Origin: Chitinophaga pinensis
GTDB taxonomy: Bacteria > Bacteroidota > Bacteroidia > SXHM01
DNA length: 17,296 nucleotides
Direction of reading: 5' to 3'
Assembly: GCA_945889235.1 (NCBI GenBank)
Contig: CAMDBK010000028.1
Location: 1-17,296, forward strand
The translations under genes were made by a program, and so were the position numbers. Positions within the stretch are counted from its first letter, which is position 1. Every line of letters begins with the position of its first letter. Positions 7,878 to 13,573 of this stretch are shown one piece after another. The notes under the pieces are model-generated. The model saw only the letters and a list, made by a program, of their open reading frames with translations, was not told the DNA's origin and searched no databases.

Positions 7878-8126
7878 ATGCCTGAAATATTCAGAATGTT
7901 TGGAATGAAGTTTTTCTTCTTCAGTCTTGAACATTTACCGATTCATATTCATGTCAGAAACGCTGATGGAACAGCTAAGTTTGAAATTGAGCCTGTGAAA
8001 TTGGTTGAAAGCAAAGGCATGAAGCCGAAAGATTTAGTATTAGCTGAAGCGTTGGTTGAGGAAAGAAAAGAAGAAATTATCAAGAAATGGAACGAATTTC
8101 ATGGAGGTAAAGAACAAAAAAAATAA
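7878..8126 (+). CDS. DUF4160 domain protein, possible toxin of a TA pair
   Basis: This small 82-aa protein starts MPEIFRMFGMKFFFF and contains the hallmark LEHLPIHIHVRN segment (a P-x-H-x-H-V pattern) of DUF4160. A C-terminal half follows with LVLAEALVEERKEEIIKKWNEF, as in relatives that end in a Leu/Glu-rich helix followed by a Trp. No enzymatic function is established to my knowledge. A DUF2442 gene follows after four bases. DUF4160-DUF2442 pairs are recurrent small accessory modules and have been proposed to be toxin-antitoxin-like, so this member may be the effector. That role is inference. The gene has its own -7 element and a short leader, and ends in a lysine-rich tail. Confidence 0.8.
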   Translation: MPEIFRMFGMKFFFFSLEHLPIHIHVRNADGTAKFEIEPVKLVESKGMKPKDLVLAEALVEERKEEIIKKWNEFHGGKEQKK

Positions 8127-8130
8127 TACA

Positions 8131-8370
8131 ATGAAAATTGAAAAAGTCTGGTTTGATACTGCTAATATTTATATTGTAACTGACAGCGGACATACTGTTG
8201 GAAACCCTTTAGAATGGTATAAACGTCTTCTCAATGCCACACCCGAGCAAAGACTGAAATTTGAATTAGGTCCTCATAAAGATACTCTGCATTGGGAAGC
8301 ATTGGATGAAGACCTTAGTCTTGAAAGTTTTTTTGATTTTAAGCGCGAACTTCATTACGCTTCTATTTAA
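8131..8370 (+). CDS. DUF2442 domain protein, possible antitoxin partner
   Basis: This 79-aa protein begins MKIEKVWFDTANIYIVTDSG and contains NPLEWYKRLLNATPEQRLKF followed by HWEALDEDLSLESFF. That is the usual DUF2442 pattern: a strand-rich start, a P-L-x-W-Y/F-P-R-L-like motif, and a W-x-x-LDEDLS-x-E end. The ATG at 8131 is preferred over an upstream in-frame ATG at 8056. The extra 25 residues would overlap the DUF4160 gene and do not resemble the domain, and ATG 8131 follows the DUF4160 stop by only four bases. The two genes are almost certainly co-translated. The acidic C-terminal part would suit binding to a basic partner, but the function is unproven. Confidence 0.82.
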   Translation: MKIEKVWFDTANIYIVTDSGHTVGNPLEWYKRLLNATPEQRLKFELGPHKDTLHWEALDEDLSLESFFDFKRELHYASI

Positions 8371-8380
8371 TCGCTCTGTT

Positions 8381-8399
8381 AATCTGTGAATCTGTGGCC
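8381..8399. repeat. AATCTGTG tandem repeat (dispersed-repeat fragment)
   Basis: Two perfect direct copies of AATCTGTG (8381-8388 and 8389-8396) are followed by GCC. On the other strand this reads as the GGCCACAGATTCACAGATT type of sequence, which I recognise as a common intergenic repeat in Bacteroidota and several other phyla. It lies in the gap between the DUF2442 gene and the glycosyltransferase gene. Its function is unknown. Confidence 0.55.
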
Positions 8400-8421
8400 T
8401 TTTATTTTTTATAAAATATAA

Positions 8422-9144
8422 ATGCAGCAGAGAATTGCCGTCATTATTCCTGCTTACAACGAAGAAAGCGCAATTGCAGCAGTAATCAATTCTGTAAATG
8501 CACTCAATACTTCCGGCTCTCTTTATCGCTTTATTCCTCTTGTTATCAATGATTGCTCAAAAGATAGCACAGCAGAAATAATTAATAAATCCGATTGCAT
8601 TCCTGTTCACCTTGCAGTAAATTTAGGTATTGGCGGTGCGGTGCAAACAGGTTTTATTTTTGCGCTGGAAAATGGTTTTGATTACGCCATACAAATTGAT
8701 GGTGACGGACAACATCCGCCAGAATTCATTCCAAAAATGCTGGAAGAACTAAAAGCAAAAAACTTAGATGTTATTATCGGCAGCCGTTTTCTTACTAACG
8801 AAGGTTTTCAATCAACCCTCGCCCGTAGAATGGGAATCAATTATTTTCATCACCTGAATAAATGGCTTGTTGGAGTAGCTATAAAAGACTCAACTTCAGG
8901 CATGCGCATGTTAAACCGCAAAGCGCTGCAAGTAGTCAATGAATATTATCCTGATGAATATCCCGAACCCGAAGCCATTGTATTATATGCTGTCAATAAT
9001 CTCAATATAGGTGAGTTTCCTGTGCAGATGAATGAGCGTCAGGGCGGAGTTTCTTCCATCAATACTTCCGGATCTGTTTATTATATGTTTAAAGTTACGT
9101 TGGCAATTTTTTTCACATATTTGAGATTGAAATCCAAAAAATAA
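8422..9144 (+). CDS. GT2 glycosyltransferase, polyprenyl-phosphate sugar synthase type
   Basis: This 240-aa GT-A-fold enzyme resembles dolichol/undecaprenyl-phosphate mannosyl- or glucosyltransferases. It has the N-terminal nucleotide-binding strand IAVIIPAYNEE (5-15), VINDCSKDST (41-50), NLGIGGAVQTGF (67-78) and the metal-binding DGDGQHP (D93-x-D95). SGMRMLNRKAL lies in the C-terminal third. Such proteins usually transfer a sugar from a nucleotide donor to a lipid phosphate at the cytoplasmic face of the inner membrane. There is no multi-helix membrane domain, only a moderately hydrophobic end (KVTLAIFFTYLRL). It heads a five-gene operon, with the next gene starting three bases after the stop. 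The donor and acceptor cannot be read from the sequence. Confidence 0.9.
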   Translation: MQQRIAVIIPAYNEESAIAAVINSVNALNTSGSLYRFIPLVINDCSKDSTAEIINKSDCIPVHLAVNLGIGGAVQTGFIFALENGFDYAIQIDGDGQHPPEFIPKMLEELKAKNLDVIIGSRFLTNEGFQSTLARRMGINYFHHLNKWLVGVAIKDSTSGMRMLNRKALQVVNEYYPDEYPEPEAIVLYAVNNLNIGEFPVQMNERQGGVSSINTSGSVYYMFKVTLAIFFTYLRLKSKK

Positions 9145-9147
9145 GTC

Positions 9148-9504
9148 ATGCCAAGAATTCAAATCATCACCATCATCCTCAGCGTTCTCCTGCTCTTGTT
9201 CATTGCGCGTTTAATCATCAAAGGCAAGCTGCGTGAGGAATACGCCATCGTCTGGATTTTAAGCACACTGCTCTTAATTATATTTTCTTTCTGGCGCGAA
9301 GGATTTGACACCATCAGTAATTTTCTGGAGGTTTATAGTCCGCCCAATCTTATTTTCACAGGTGCAATTGGCGCAGTATTGATTTACCTTCTCCATCTTT
9401 CTGTAGTGGTTTCAAAATTGCAGGAACAAAACAAGCGCCTCACCCAGGAACTCGCAAACATGCGCGCACAGCAACAAACAGACGAAAAAAAGAATGCAGG
9501 CTGA
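9148..9504 (+). CDS. DUF2304 membrane protein
   Basis: This 118-aa protein has three hydrophobic segments: IQIITIILSVLLLLFIARLI (4-23), a second near 33-48 (YAIVWILSTLLLIIFS) and a third near 69-88 (LIFTGAIGAVLIYLLHLSV). A charged coiled-coil-like tail with LQEQNKRLTQELANMRAQQQ follows. The KGKLREEYAIVWIL segment is typical of DUF2304. Genes of this family usually sit beside GT2 glycosyltransferases in glycan loci and may anchor or assist the transferase, although their activity is not established. It begins three bases after the glycosyltransferase stop and overlaps the next gene by 11 nt. The start ATG is preceded by TAAGTC without a clear ribosome-binding site. Confidence 0.88.
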   Translation: MPRIQIITIILSVLLLLFIARLIIKGKLREEYAIVWILSTLLLIIFSFWREGFDTISNFLEVYSPPNLIFTGAIGAVLIYLLHLSVVVSKLQEQNKRLTQELANMRAQQQTDEKKNAG

Positions 9505-9889
9505 GGCTTCATTAAATCCTGAAATCTATTTCCGTTACCTCAGCGGAAAAAATCCCGATGCAAAATCAGTGGAATTATACCGTGCAGCTATTAAACATCA
9601 TAAAATAGAATTCAGCAAAAAGGAGAATCGTTTACACAATCTCTCATTGCGCTTCCCCTTTCTAATTCCCTTTATTGACGGTGGTCTTGCGCTCACACAA
9701 CCACTTTCACTTTATCGCAAAAATATCTACATCATTCTTTGCATTCTTGAAACCTGTCCTGAATATTTTCCTTTATTATCATCATCGTATGATAAAAAAT
9801 CATCAGCCGGATTTTTCAAAACTTTTCTTCACGGAATCCGCGCAGCATTCACAGGTTTGTTTGGTGTTATACTCGTAAAACTGATATGA
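9494..9889 (+). CDS. Unrecognised 131-aa operon protein
   Basis: I do not recognise this family. The protein starts MQAEASLNPEIYFRYLSGKN and continues with a helical, basic middle (AIKHHKIEFSKKENRLHNLS). It has a hydrophobic Pro-containing segment, FPFLIPFIDGGLALTQPL, a Tyr/Cys-containing stretch, YIILCILETCPEYFPLL, and a hydrophobic C-terminus, AAFTGLFGVILVKLI, that may associate with membrane. It overlaps the DUF2304 gene by 11 nt and the GMC oxidoreductase gene by 4 nt (ATGA), which strongly supports it being translated. Its position just before an FAD oxidoreductase invites the idea of a small partner subunit. However, it lacks a signal peptide and the motifs of known GMC small subunits. 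Confidence 0.75.
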   Translation: MQAEASLNPEIYFRYLSGKNPDAKSVELYRAAIKHHKIEFSKKENRLHNLSLRFPFLIPFIDGGLALTQPLSLYRKNIYIILCILETCPEYFPLLSSSYDKKSSAGFFKTFLHGIRAAFTGLFGVILVKLI

Positions 9890-11499
9890 GCGAAGTGCAT
9901 TCCTATATCGTTGTTGGTTCAGGTTGTACAGGTGCAATGGCGGCACAAACGCTGGTGGAAGCAGGAGTAAAAGTTCTGATGCTCGATGCAGGAAACACCA
10001 ATGAAACCTACGAAAAACTAATTCCTGAAAAAGATTTTACTGCAATAAGGCAAACCGAAGAAAACCAAAGCGATTACTTGCTCGGCAAAAAGTTTGAAAG
10101 TATTTCGTGGGATAAAATAGGCAGCGGCTCACAACTCACGCCTTCGCGAAAATTCATGCTTAGTGAAGTGGGAAAATTTCTGGAAGTTTTTTCTGAAACA
10201 TTCTTTCCCGTTGAAAGCCTTGCCTATGGCGGCCTTGGAAATGGCTGGGGTTTGGGCTCGTGTGTATTTTCAGATGCAGAGTTAAAATTAGCAGGACTTG
10301 ATTCTGCAAAAATGAAAACTGCTTATCAAACCGTTGCCGACCGCATTGGTATTTCAGGCGCTCAGGACGATATAAGAAACTACACAACTTCTTTTCTCGA
10401 TAACATCATGTCCCCGCCATCGATTGATAGCAATCAGCAAAGCCTGAGAAACAAGTATGAACAGAAGAACAGATGGTTTAAAGAGAATAATTTTTTCCTC
10501 GGTAGATCGGCCCTTGCCTTGATTACAAAAGACTTGAATAACCGCAAAGCGTATCAACTAAATGATCTTGATTTCTATTCCGACAAAGGCGAAAGTGCTT
10601 ACCGTCCCTGGATTACGGTTAATGAACTAAAGAAGAAAAATAATTTCACCTACAAAGGCGGAATACTGGTTAAGCAATTTAAAGAACTGGAAAACGGTGA
10701 TGTTGAAATCATAACATGGAATAAAGAAAAAAACGAAGAAGAAATTTTCTGCACTCAAAAACTTGTTCTTGCGCCCGGTGTCTTGGGAACAGCCCGCATA
10801 GTGCTTCGTTCTTTCAATAAAGAAAATCAGATACTTCCGATGTTATGCAATCCGTATGCATATTTCCCTTGCATCAATTTTTCGCAACTTGGAAAAACAT
10901 TTGAGCGAAACACTTTAGGCTTTGCTCAGCTTTCGCTTTTTCACGACAACAATATGCAGGGTGATGATATTGCAATGGCTTCTCTTTACAGCTACAAATC
11001 ATTGATGTTGTTTCGCATTATAAAAGAAGCTCCCGTAAATTTCCGCGATGGAATTTCACTGATGAATTTCCTTATGCCTGCCTTTGTCATCATGGGTTTG
11101 CATCATCCAGAAAAACAAGGAGAGAATAAAACACTTAGCTTAAAAAAAGATGCATCAAAAATTACAGGTGATAGCTTAAAAGCAGAATACCGTTTAAATG
11201 AAAAAGAAACAGAAAAAATCAAAAGCAGAAATAATTTATTTCGTAAAGCAATGCGCAAACTCGGTGCGGTTCCTGTAAAAATGATTGACCCGGGAATGGG
11301 CTCCAGCATTCATTATGCAGGAGTTTTGCCTTTTGAAAAAGAAGAAAAATCATTTTCACTTTCACCTGATGGAAGATTGCACGGAACTAAAAATATTTTT
11401 GTTGCTGATGGTTCAGGTTTTCGGTTTCTTCCGGCAAAAGGCTTAACATTAAGCCTGATGGCAAACGCACACTTTGTTGCACAAAATGCGTTGAAATGA
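9886..11499 (+). CDS. GMC-type FAD-dependent oxidoreductase
   Basis: This 537-aa flavoprotein has the N-terminal dinucleotide fold VVGSGCTGAMAA (about 9-20) with an acidic strand end (VLMLDAGN), a middle region with AYGGLGNGWGLGSCVF, and LVLAPGVLGTARIVL near residue 300. A GMC C-terminal domain follows with SSIHYAG (H476, aligning with the catalytic HxxGT histidine), DGRLHGTKNIFVADGSGF and LPAKGLTLSLMANA. GMC enzymes oxidise alcohol or sugar hydroxyls using FAD. No Tat or Sec signal is present, so the protein is probably cytoplasmic. By eye, the residue that aligns with the second catalytic Asn/His is Gly519. It overlaps both neighbours by four bases (ATGA). The substrate is unknown, and the operon suggests a sugar or sugar-lipid. 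Confidence 0.88.
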   Translation: MSEVHSYIVVGSGCTGAMAAQTLVEAGVKVLMLDAGNTNETYEKLIPEKDFTAIRQTEENQSDYLLGKKFESISWDKIGSGSQLTPSRKFMLSEVGKFLEVFSETFFPVESLAYGGLGNGWGLGSCVFSDAELKLAGLDSAKMKTAYQTVADRIGISGAQDDIRNYTTSFLDNIMSPPSIDSNQQSLRNKYEQKNRWFKENNFFLGRSALALITKDLNNRKAYQLNDLDFYSDKGESAYRPWITVNELKKKNNFTYKGGILVKQFKELENGDVEIITWNKEKNEEEIFCTQKLVLAPGVLGTARIVLRSFNKENQILPMLCNPYAYFPCINFSQLGKTFERNTLGFAQLSLFHDNNMQGDDIAMASLYSYKSLMLFRIIKEAPVNFRDGISLMNFLMPAFVIMGLHHPEKQGENKTLSLKKDASKITGDSLKAEYRLNEKETEKIKSRNNLFRKAMRKLGAVPVKMIDPGMGSSIHYAGVLPFEKEEKSFSLSPDGRLHGTKNIFVADGSGFRFLPAKGLTLSLMANAHFVAQNALK

Positions 11500-12365
11500 A
11501 TACAAATGAAACTATAGCAATATCAGGCGCTACCGGTTTTATCGGTTCGCAACTTTGCGCTTATTTTGTTCAGCAAGATTATCGTGTAATTGGTTTTTGC
11601 AGAAATATTCCATCACCAGGTGTGCACGGTGTTGAGTATAGATTTTTCAGTCTTGAAAAAAATCCTGATGCTAATCTTTTTAAAGATGCAACAGTATTTA
11701 TTCATTGCGCTTATTTAAAAGGTAAAAAAGCAAAAAGCATAAACATAGAAGGAACAAAACAATTGCTGCAAGCCTCACGCAGTGCAGGTGTAAAGAAAAA
11801 TATTTTTTTCAGCAGCATGTCGGCATATGCTGATGCACTCTCTGCTTACGGACAACAAAAATTTGAATTGGAAAAAGAATTTTCAGGAAAAGACGATGCC
11901 TTTATCCGCCCCGGATTAGTTATTGGAAACGGAGGTGTATTTCTTGAAATGGTAAAGCATATAAAAACAAAAAGAATTATTCCCTTGATTGATGGCGGCA
12001 ATCAACCGCTTTTCACTATTCACATTTCGGATGTATTGAAAGCAATAGAAATTATTGTCACCAAAAATCTGAACGGAAAAATTACAGTTGCTGAACCTTT
12101 GCCGGTTCTCTATAAAGAATTTTATAAAGACGTTGCAGAGACATTGAACAAAAAAGTATTCATGGTCAACATCTCTTATTCGCTGCTTGATAAAATCTTT
12201 TCATTCACTAAACTATTAGGAATAAAAACAGGCATTGGAAAAGAAAATCTGCTTGGATTAAAGGGACTGCGGATGTTTGACTTTTCAAAAGATATTGAAA
12301 AACTTGGCTTTGTGCCGAAAGATTATAAGCAAAGTTTAAAGATTTTTTCTCAAAGAGTATTATGA
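11496..12365 (+). CDS. NAD-dependent epimerase/dehydratase (extended SDR)
   Basis: This 289-aa Rossmann-fold protein has the dinucleotide motif GATGFIG (G11-x2-G14-x2-G17), an arginine at the end of beta2 (CRN) that may favour NADP, and IEGTKQLLQAS (the usual N-x-x-G-T-x-N region). The catalytic signature is SSMSAYADALSAYGQQK (Ser before, then Y118-x3-K122), with FIRPGLVIGNGG downstream. It is somewhat short for a nucleotide-sugar epimerase but complete. Its start overlaps the oxidoreductase gene in ATGA, so translation is coupled. As last gene of the operon it could reduce a keto-sugar made by the FAD enzyme. That step is inference. UDP-sugar epimerase or dehydratase activity is equally possible. 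Confidence 0.9.
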   Translation: MNTNETIAISGATGFIGSQLCAYFVQQDYRVIGFCRNIPSPGVHGVEYRFFSLEKNPDANLFKDATVFIHCAYLKGKKAKSINIEGTKQLLQASRSAGVKKNIFFSSMSAYADALSAYGQQKFELEKEFSGKDDAFIRPGLVIGNGGVFLEMVKHIKTKRIIPLIDGGNQPLFTIHISDVLKAIEIIVTKNLNGKITVAEPLPVLYKEFYKDVAETLNKKVFMVNISYSLLDKIFSFTKLLGIKTGIGKENLLGLKGLRMFDFSKDIEKLGFVPKDYKQSLKIFSQRVL

Positions 12366-12383
12366 AATATACATTATTTCATA
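12361..12383 (+). terminator. Hairpin at operon end, weak terminator candidate
   Basis: TATGAAAT (12361-12368) and ATTTCATA (12376-12383) form a perfect eight-base-pair stem with a seven-base loop. It overlaps the epimerase stop codon (TGA 12363-12365). It is AT-rich and lacks a T run, so termination would be inefficient. Confidence 0.35.
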
Positions 12384-12414
12384 TTTCAACATTCAATTGC
12401 TGAAAACTTGAATT

Positions 12415-12422
12415 TATTTTTG
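12415..12422 (+). promoter_or_regulatory. Candidate -7 element of the 64-aa protein gene
   Basis: TATTTTTG matches TAnnTTTG exactly. A TTG at 12397-12399 is 15 nt upstream, shorter than usual. The start of transcription would fall near 12429, at the beginning of the nested inverted repeats described for the leader. In AT-rich DNA a chance match is possible. Confidence 0.4.
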
Positions 12423-12426
12423 TGTT

Positions 12427-12486
12427 GTGTGTCAGAAAATTATGTTAATTTATCCCTGAAAAAAATTAAAGCGTTTCAAGACACAC
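12427..12486 (+). promoter_or_regulatory. Potential structured 5' leader
   Basis: The outer arms GTGTGTC (12427-12433) and GACACAC (12480-12486) are perfect complements. Inside them TTAATTT (12445-12451) pairs with AAATTAA (12463-12469). The internal loops on the two sides are nearly equal (11 and 10 nt), and the structure ends 30 nt before the ATG at 12517. It could be an RNA regulatory element, but only two short stems support it. Confidence 0.35.
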
Positions 12487-12516
12487 TTTAACGAACCCTT
12501 AAAATAAACTACAGCC

Positions 12517-12711
12517 ATGGGAAGACCGCCAACACGACCGATAGATTTCAGAGATGGATTTTATATTGAAATAAAAAACAAAGGTGCTCAGTCCGGTATT
12601 AAGATACGGAGAGATACCAAAGAAGAAATGATGGATGCCGTAAAAGAATATGGCAAAAGCAAAGAAGTTATTATTCTGGGCGAATACAAAAAAGGAAAGA
12701 AAGTAAAATAA
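12517..12711 (+). CDS. Small basic conserved-looking protein (64 aa)
   Basis: This 64-aa protein starts MGRPPTRPIDFRDGFYIEIK and continues with an SGIKIRRDTKEEMMDAVKEY stretch, ending in KKGKKVK. The composition is strongly basic. The predicted fold is a short strand pair followed by a helix and a last strand, VIILGEY. From memory, very similar short proteins occur widely in Bacteroidota without a known function, so I treat it as real rather than a chance frame. The basic termini suggest nucleic-acid or ribosome binding, which is inference. It stands alone with its own -7 element and a possible structured leader, and a GC-containing hairpin lies just downstream. Confidence 0.75.
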   Translation: MGRPPTRPIDFRDGFYIEIKNKGAQSGIKIRRDTKEEMMDAVKEYGKSKEVIILGEYKKGKKVK

Positions 12712-12717
12712 TATAAT

Positions 12718-12737
12718 GCACACGTTTACACGTGTGC
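12718..12737. terminator. Hairpin after the 64-aa gene
   Basis: GCACACGT (12718-12725) and ACGTGTGC (12730-12737) are perfect complements with a four-base loop, seven nt after the stop. The first T run (TTTTTT) comes only about 17 nt later, so it is not a canonical intrinsic terminator but may protect or end the transcript. Confidence 0.5.
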
Positions 12738-12807
12738 CTGTATTCTTCACCTCCTTTTTTCAATCTATCTTACAACACTTATTTTTTTTCTACACTGCCG
12801 TTGGCTG

Positions 12808-12846
12808 TTCTGCAAACTAATATTTGCAAGGGCAGAAGTATTTTTT
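12808..12846 (+). terminator. Terminator-like inverted repeats in the gap before bstA
   Basis: TTCTGC (12808-12813) and GCAGAA (12832-12837) enclose TGCAAA (12811-12816) and TTTGCA (12823-12828). The pairings partly compete. A T run occupies 12841-12846. The arrangement could terminate readthrough or end a small RNA. No ORF covers it. Confidence 0.3.
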
Positions 12847-12884
12847 CATGCTAAAAAAGTTTTGGTTGGTGTAAATGCATGAAA
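12844..12884. repeat. Eight-base inverted repeat TTTCATGC/GCATGAAA
   Basis: TTTCATGC (12844-12851) is the exact reverse complement of GCATGAAA (12877-12884), with 25 bases between them. It lies about 70-140 nt upstream of the bstA start. The arms could be two half-sites for a regulator or the base of an RNA hairpin. No known operator was recognised. Confidence 0.3.
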
Positions 12885-12948
12885 TTTCTTCAGGAGTTTG
12901 TTAATCTGAATTCTTGTAAACAATGAAAATGAAGAGAACCGAAAATCA

Positions 12949-12956
12949 TATATTTG
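12949..12956 (+). promoter_or_regulatory. Probable -7 promoter element of the bstA-like gene
   Basis: TATATTTG matches TAnnTTTG exactly. Transcription would start near 12963, about 18 nt before ATG 12981. No good -33 motif was seen. Because the element covers TTG 12954-12956, that codon is unlikely to be a translation start. Confidence 0.5.
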
Positions 12957-12980
12957 GTTTCAATTAATAGTACAAAATAT

Positions 12981-13511
12981 ATGAATGATTTACGTTATCC
13001 AATTGGAAAATTCACTAAACCCGAAGTTATTACCGAGGCATTGCTTAACCAATTTATCAGTGATATTGAAACATTTCCCCTGCGAATAAAAAATGCTGTA
13101 AATGATTTATCGGATGAGCAATTAGATACGCCTTACCGCCCCGAAGGATGGACAATAAGGCAGGTTGTTAATCATTGTGCCGACAGTCATATGAACAGTT
13201 TAATGCGTCTGAAACTGGCACTTACAGAAGAAACCCCAACCATAAAACCTTATTTTGAAGAACGGTGGGCGGAGCTGAGCGACAGTAAATCCATGCCAGT
13301 TGAACCGGCTCTTAAAATGTTGGAAGGCATTCATAAACGTTGGGTTGTGTTATTAAAATCACTTACTGAAAAAGACTGGGAGCGAAAATTTATTCATCCA
13401 CAAAGCGGCAGAGAATTTACAATAGCTGTCAACACAGCTTTATATGCCTGGCACTGTAATCATCATCTGGCACATATTACAACCTTAAAAAAATCAAAAG
13501 ACTGGAACTGA
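12981..13511 (+). CDS. BstA/YfiT-like DinB-fold metal-dependent protein
   Basis: This 176-aa four-helix-bundle DinB-superfamily protein is closest in pattern to B. subtilis YfiT/BstA, a bacillithiol S-transferase formerly called a putative metal-dependent hydrolase. It starts MNDLRYPIGKFTKPE and has LDTPYRPEGWTIRQVVNHCA (48-67), DSHMNSLMRLKLALTEE, TIKPYFEERWAEL and YAWHCNHHLAHI (155-166). The likely metal ligands are H65, H161 and H165, spaced as in YfiT. The frame is open back to TTG 12954, but ATG 12981 gives the family's normal N-terminus and length, and the TTG lies in the probable promoter. The role is probably conjugation of a low-molecular-weight thiol to electrophiles, by family analogy. 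Whether this organism makes bacillithiol is not visible. Confidence 0.88.
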   Translation: MNDLRYPIGKFTKPEVITEALLNQFISDIETFPLRIKNAVNDLSDEQLDTPYRPEGWTIRQVVNHCADSHMNSLMRLKLALTEETPTIKPYFEERWAELSDSKSMPVEPALKMLEGIHKRWVVLLKSLTEKDWERKFIHPQSGREFTIAVNTALYAWHCNHHLAHITTLKKSKDWN

Positions 13512-13543
13512 TTTTTTTATAGCTCAAAAAAAACGCCATTGGT

Positions 13544-13559
13544 TTTAAACCTGTTTAAA
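13544..13559. promoter_or_regulatory. Palindrome upstream of the PhoD-like gene
   Basis: TTTAAAC (13544-13550) and GTTTAAA (13553-13559) are exact complements around a central CT, 14 nt before the start codon. It could be an operator or an AT-rich coincidence. No clear -7 element was seen in this 62-nt gap. Confidence 0.25.
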
Positions 13560-13573
13560 GCACTACTTATAAT

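Noticed and set aside
8056..8130. Upstream in-frame ATG extending the DUF2442 protein by 25 residues
   Set aside because: The extension overlaps the DUF4160 gene and encodes a low-complexity Lys/Asn stretch unlike the family start. ATG 8131 follows the stop by four bases.
8381..8399. CRISPR-like repeat
   Set aside because: There are only two adjacent 8-base copies without spacers and no cas genes in the window.
12499..12750. 83-aa minus-strand open frame across the 64-aa gene
   Set aside because: It is a Phe-rich antisense product. The plus-strand frame gives a coherent basic protein with a short start-stop unit and fits the leader and hairpin.
12954..12980. TTG start for the BstA-like gene
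   Set aside because: The TTG is inside the TATATTTG promoter-like element, and ATG 12981 gives the family's usual N-terminus and length.
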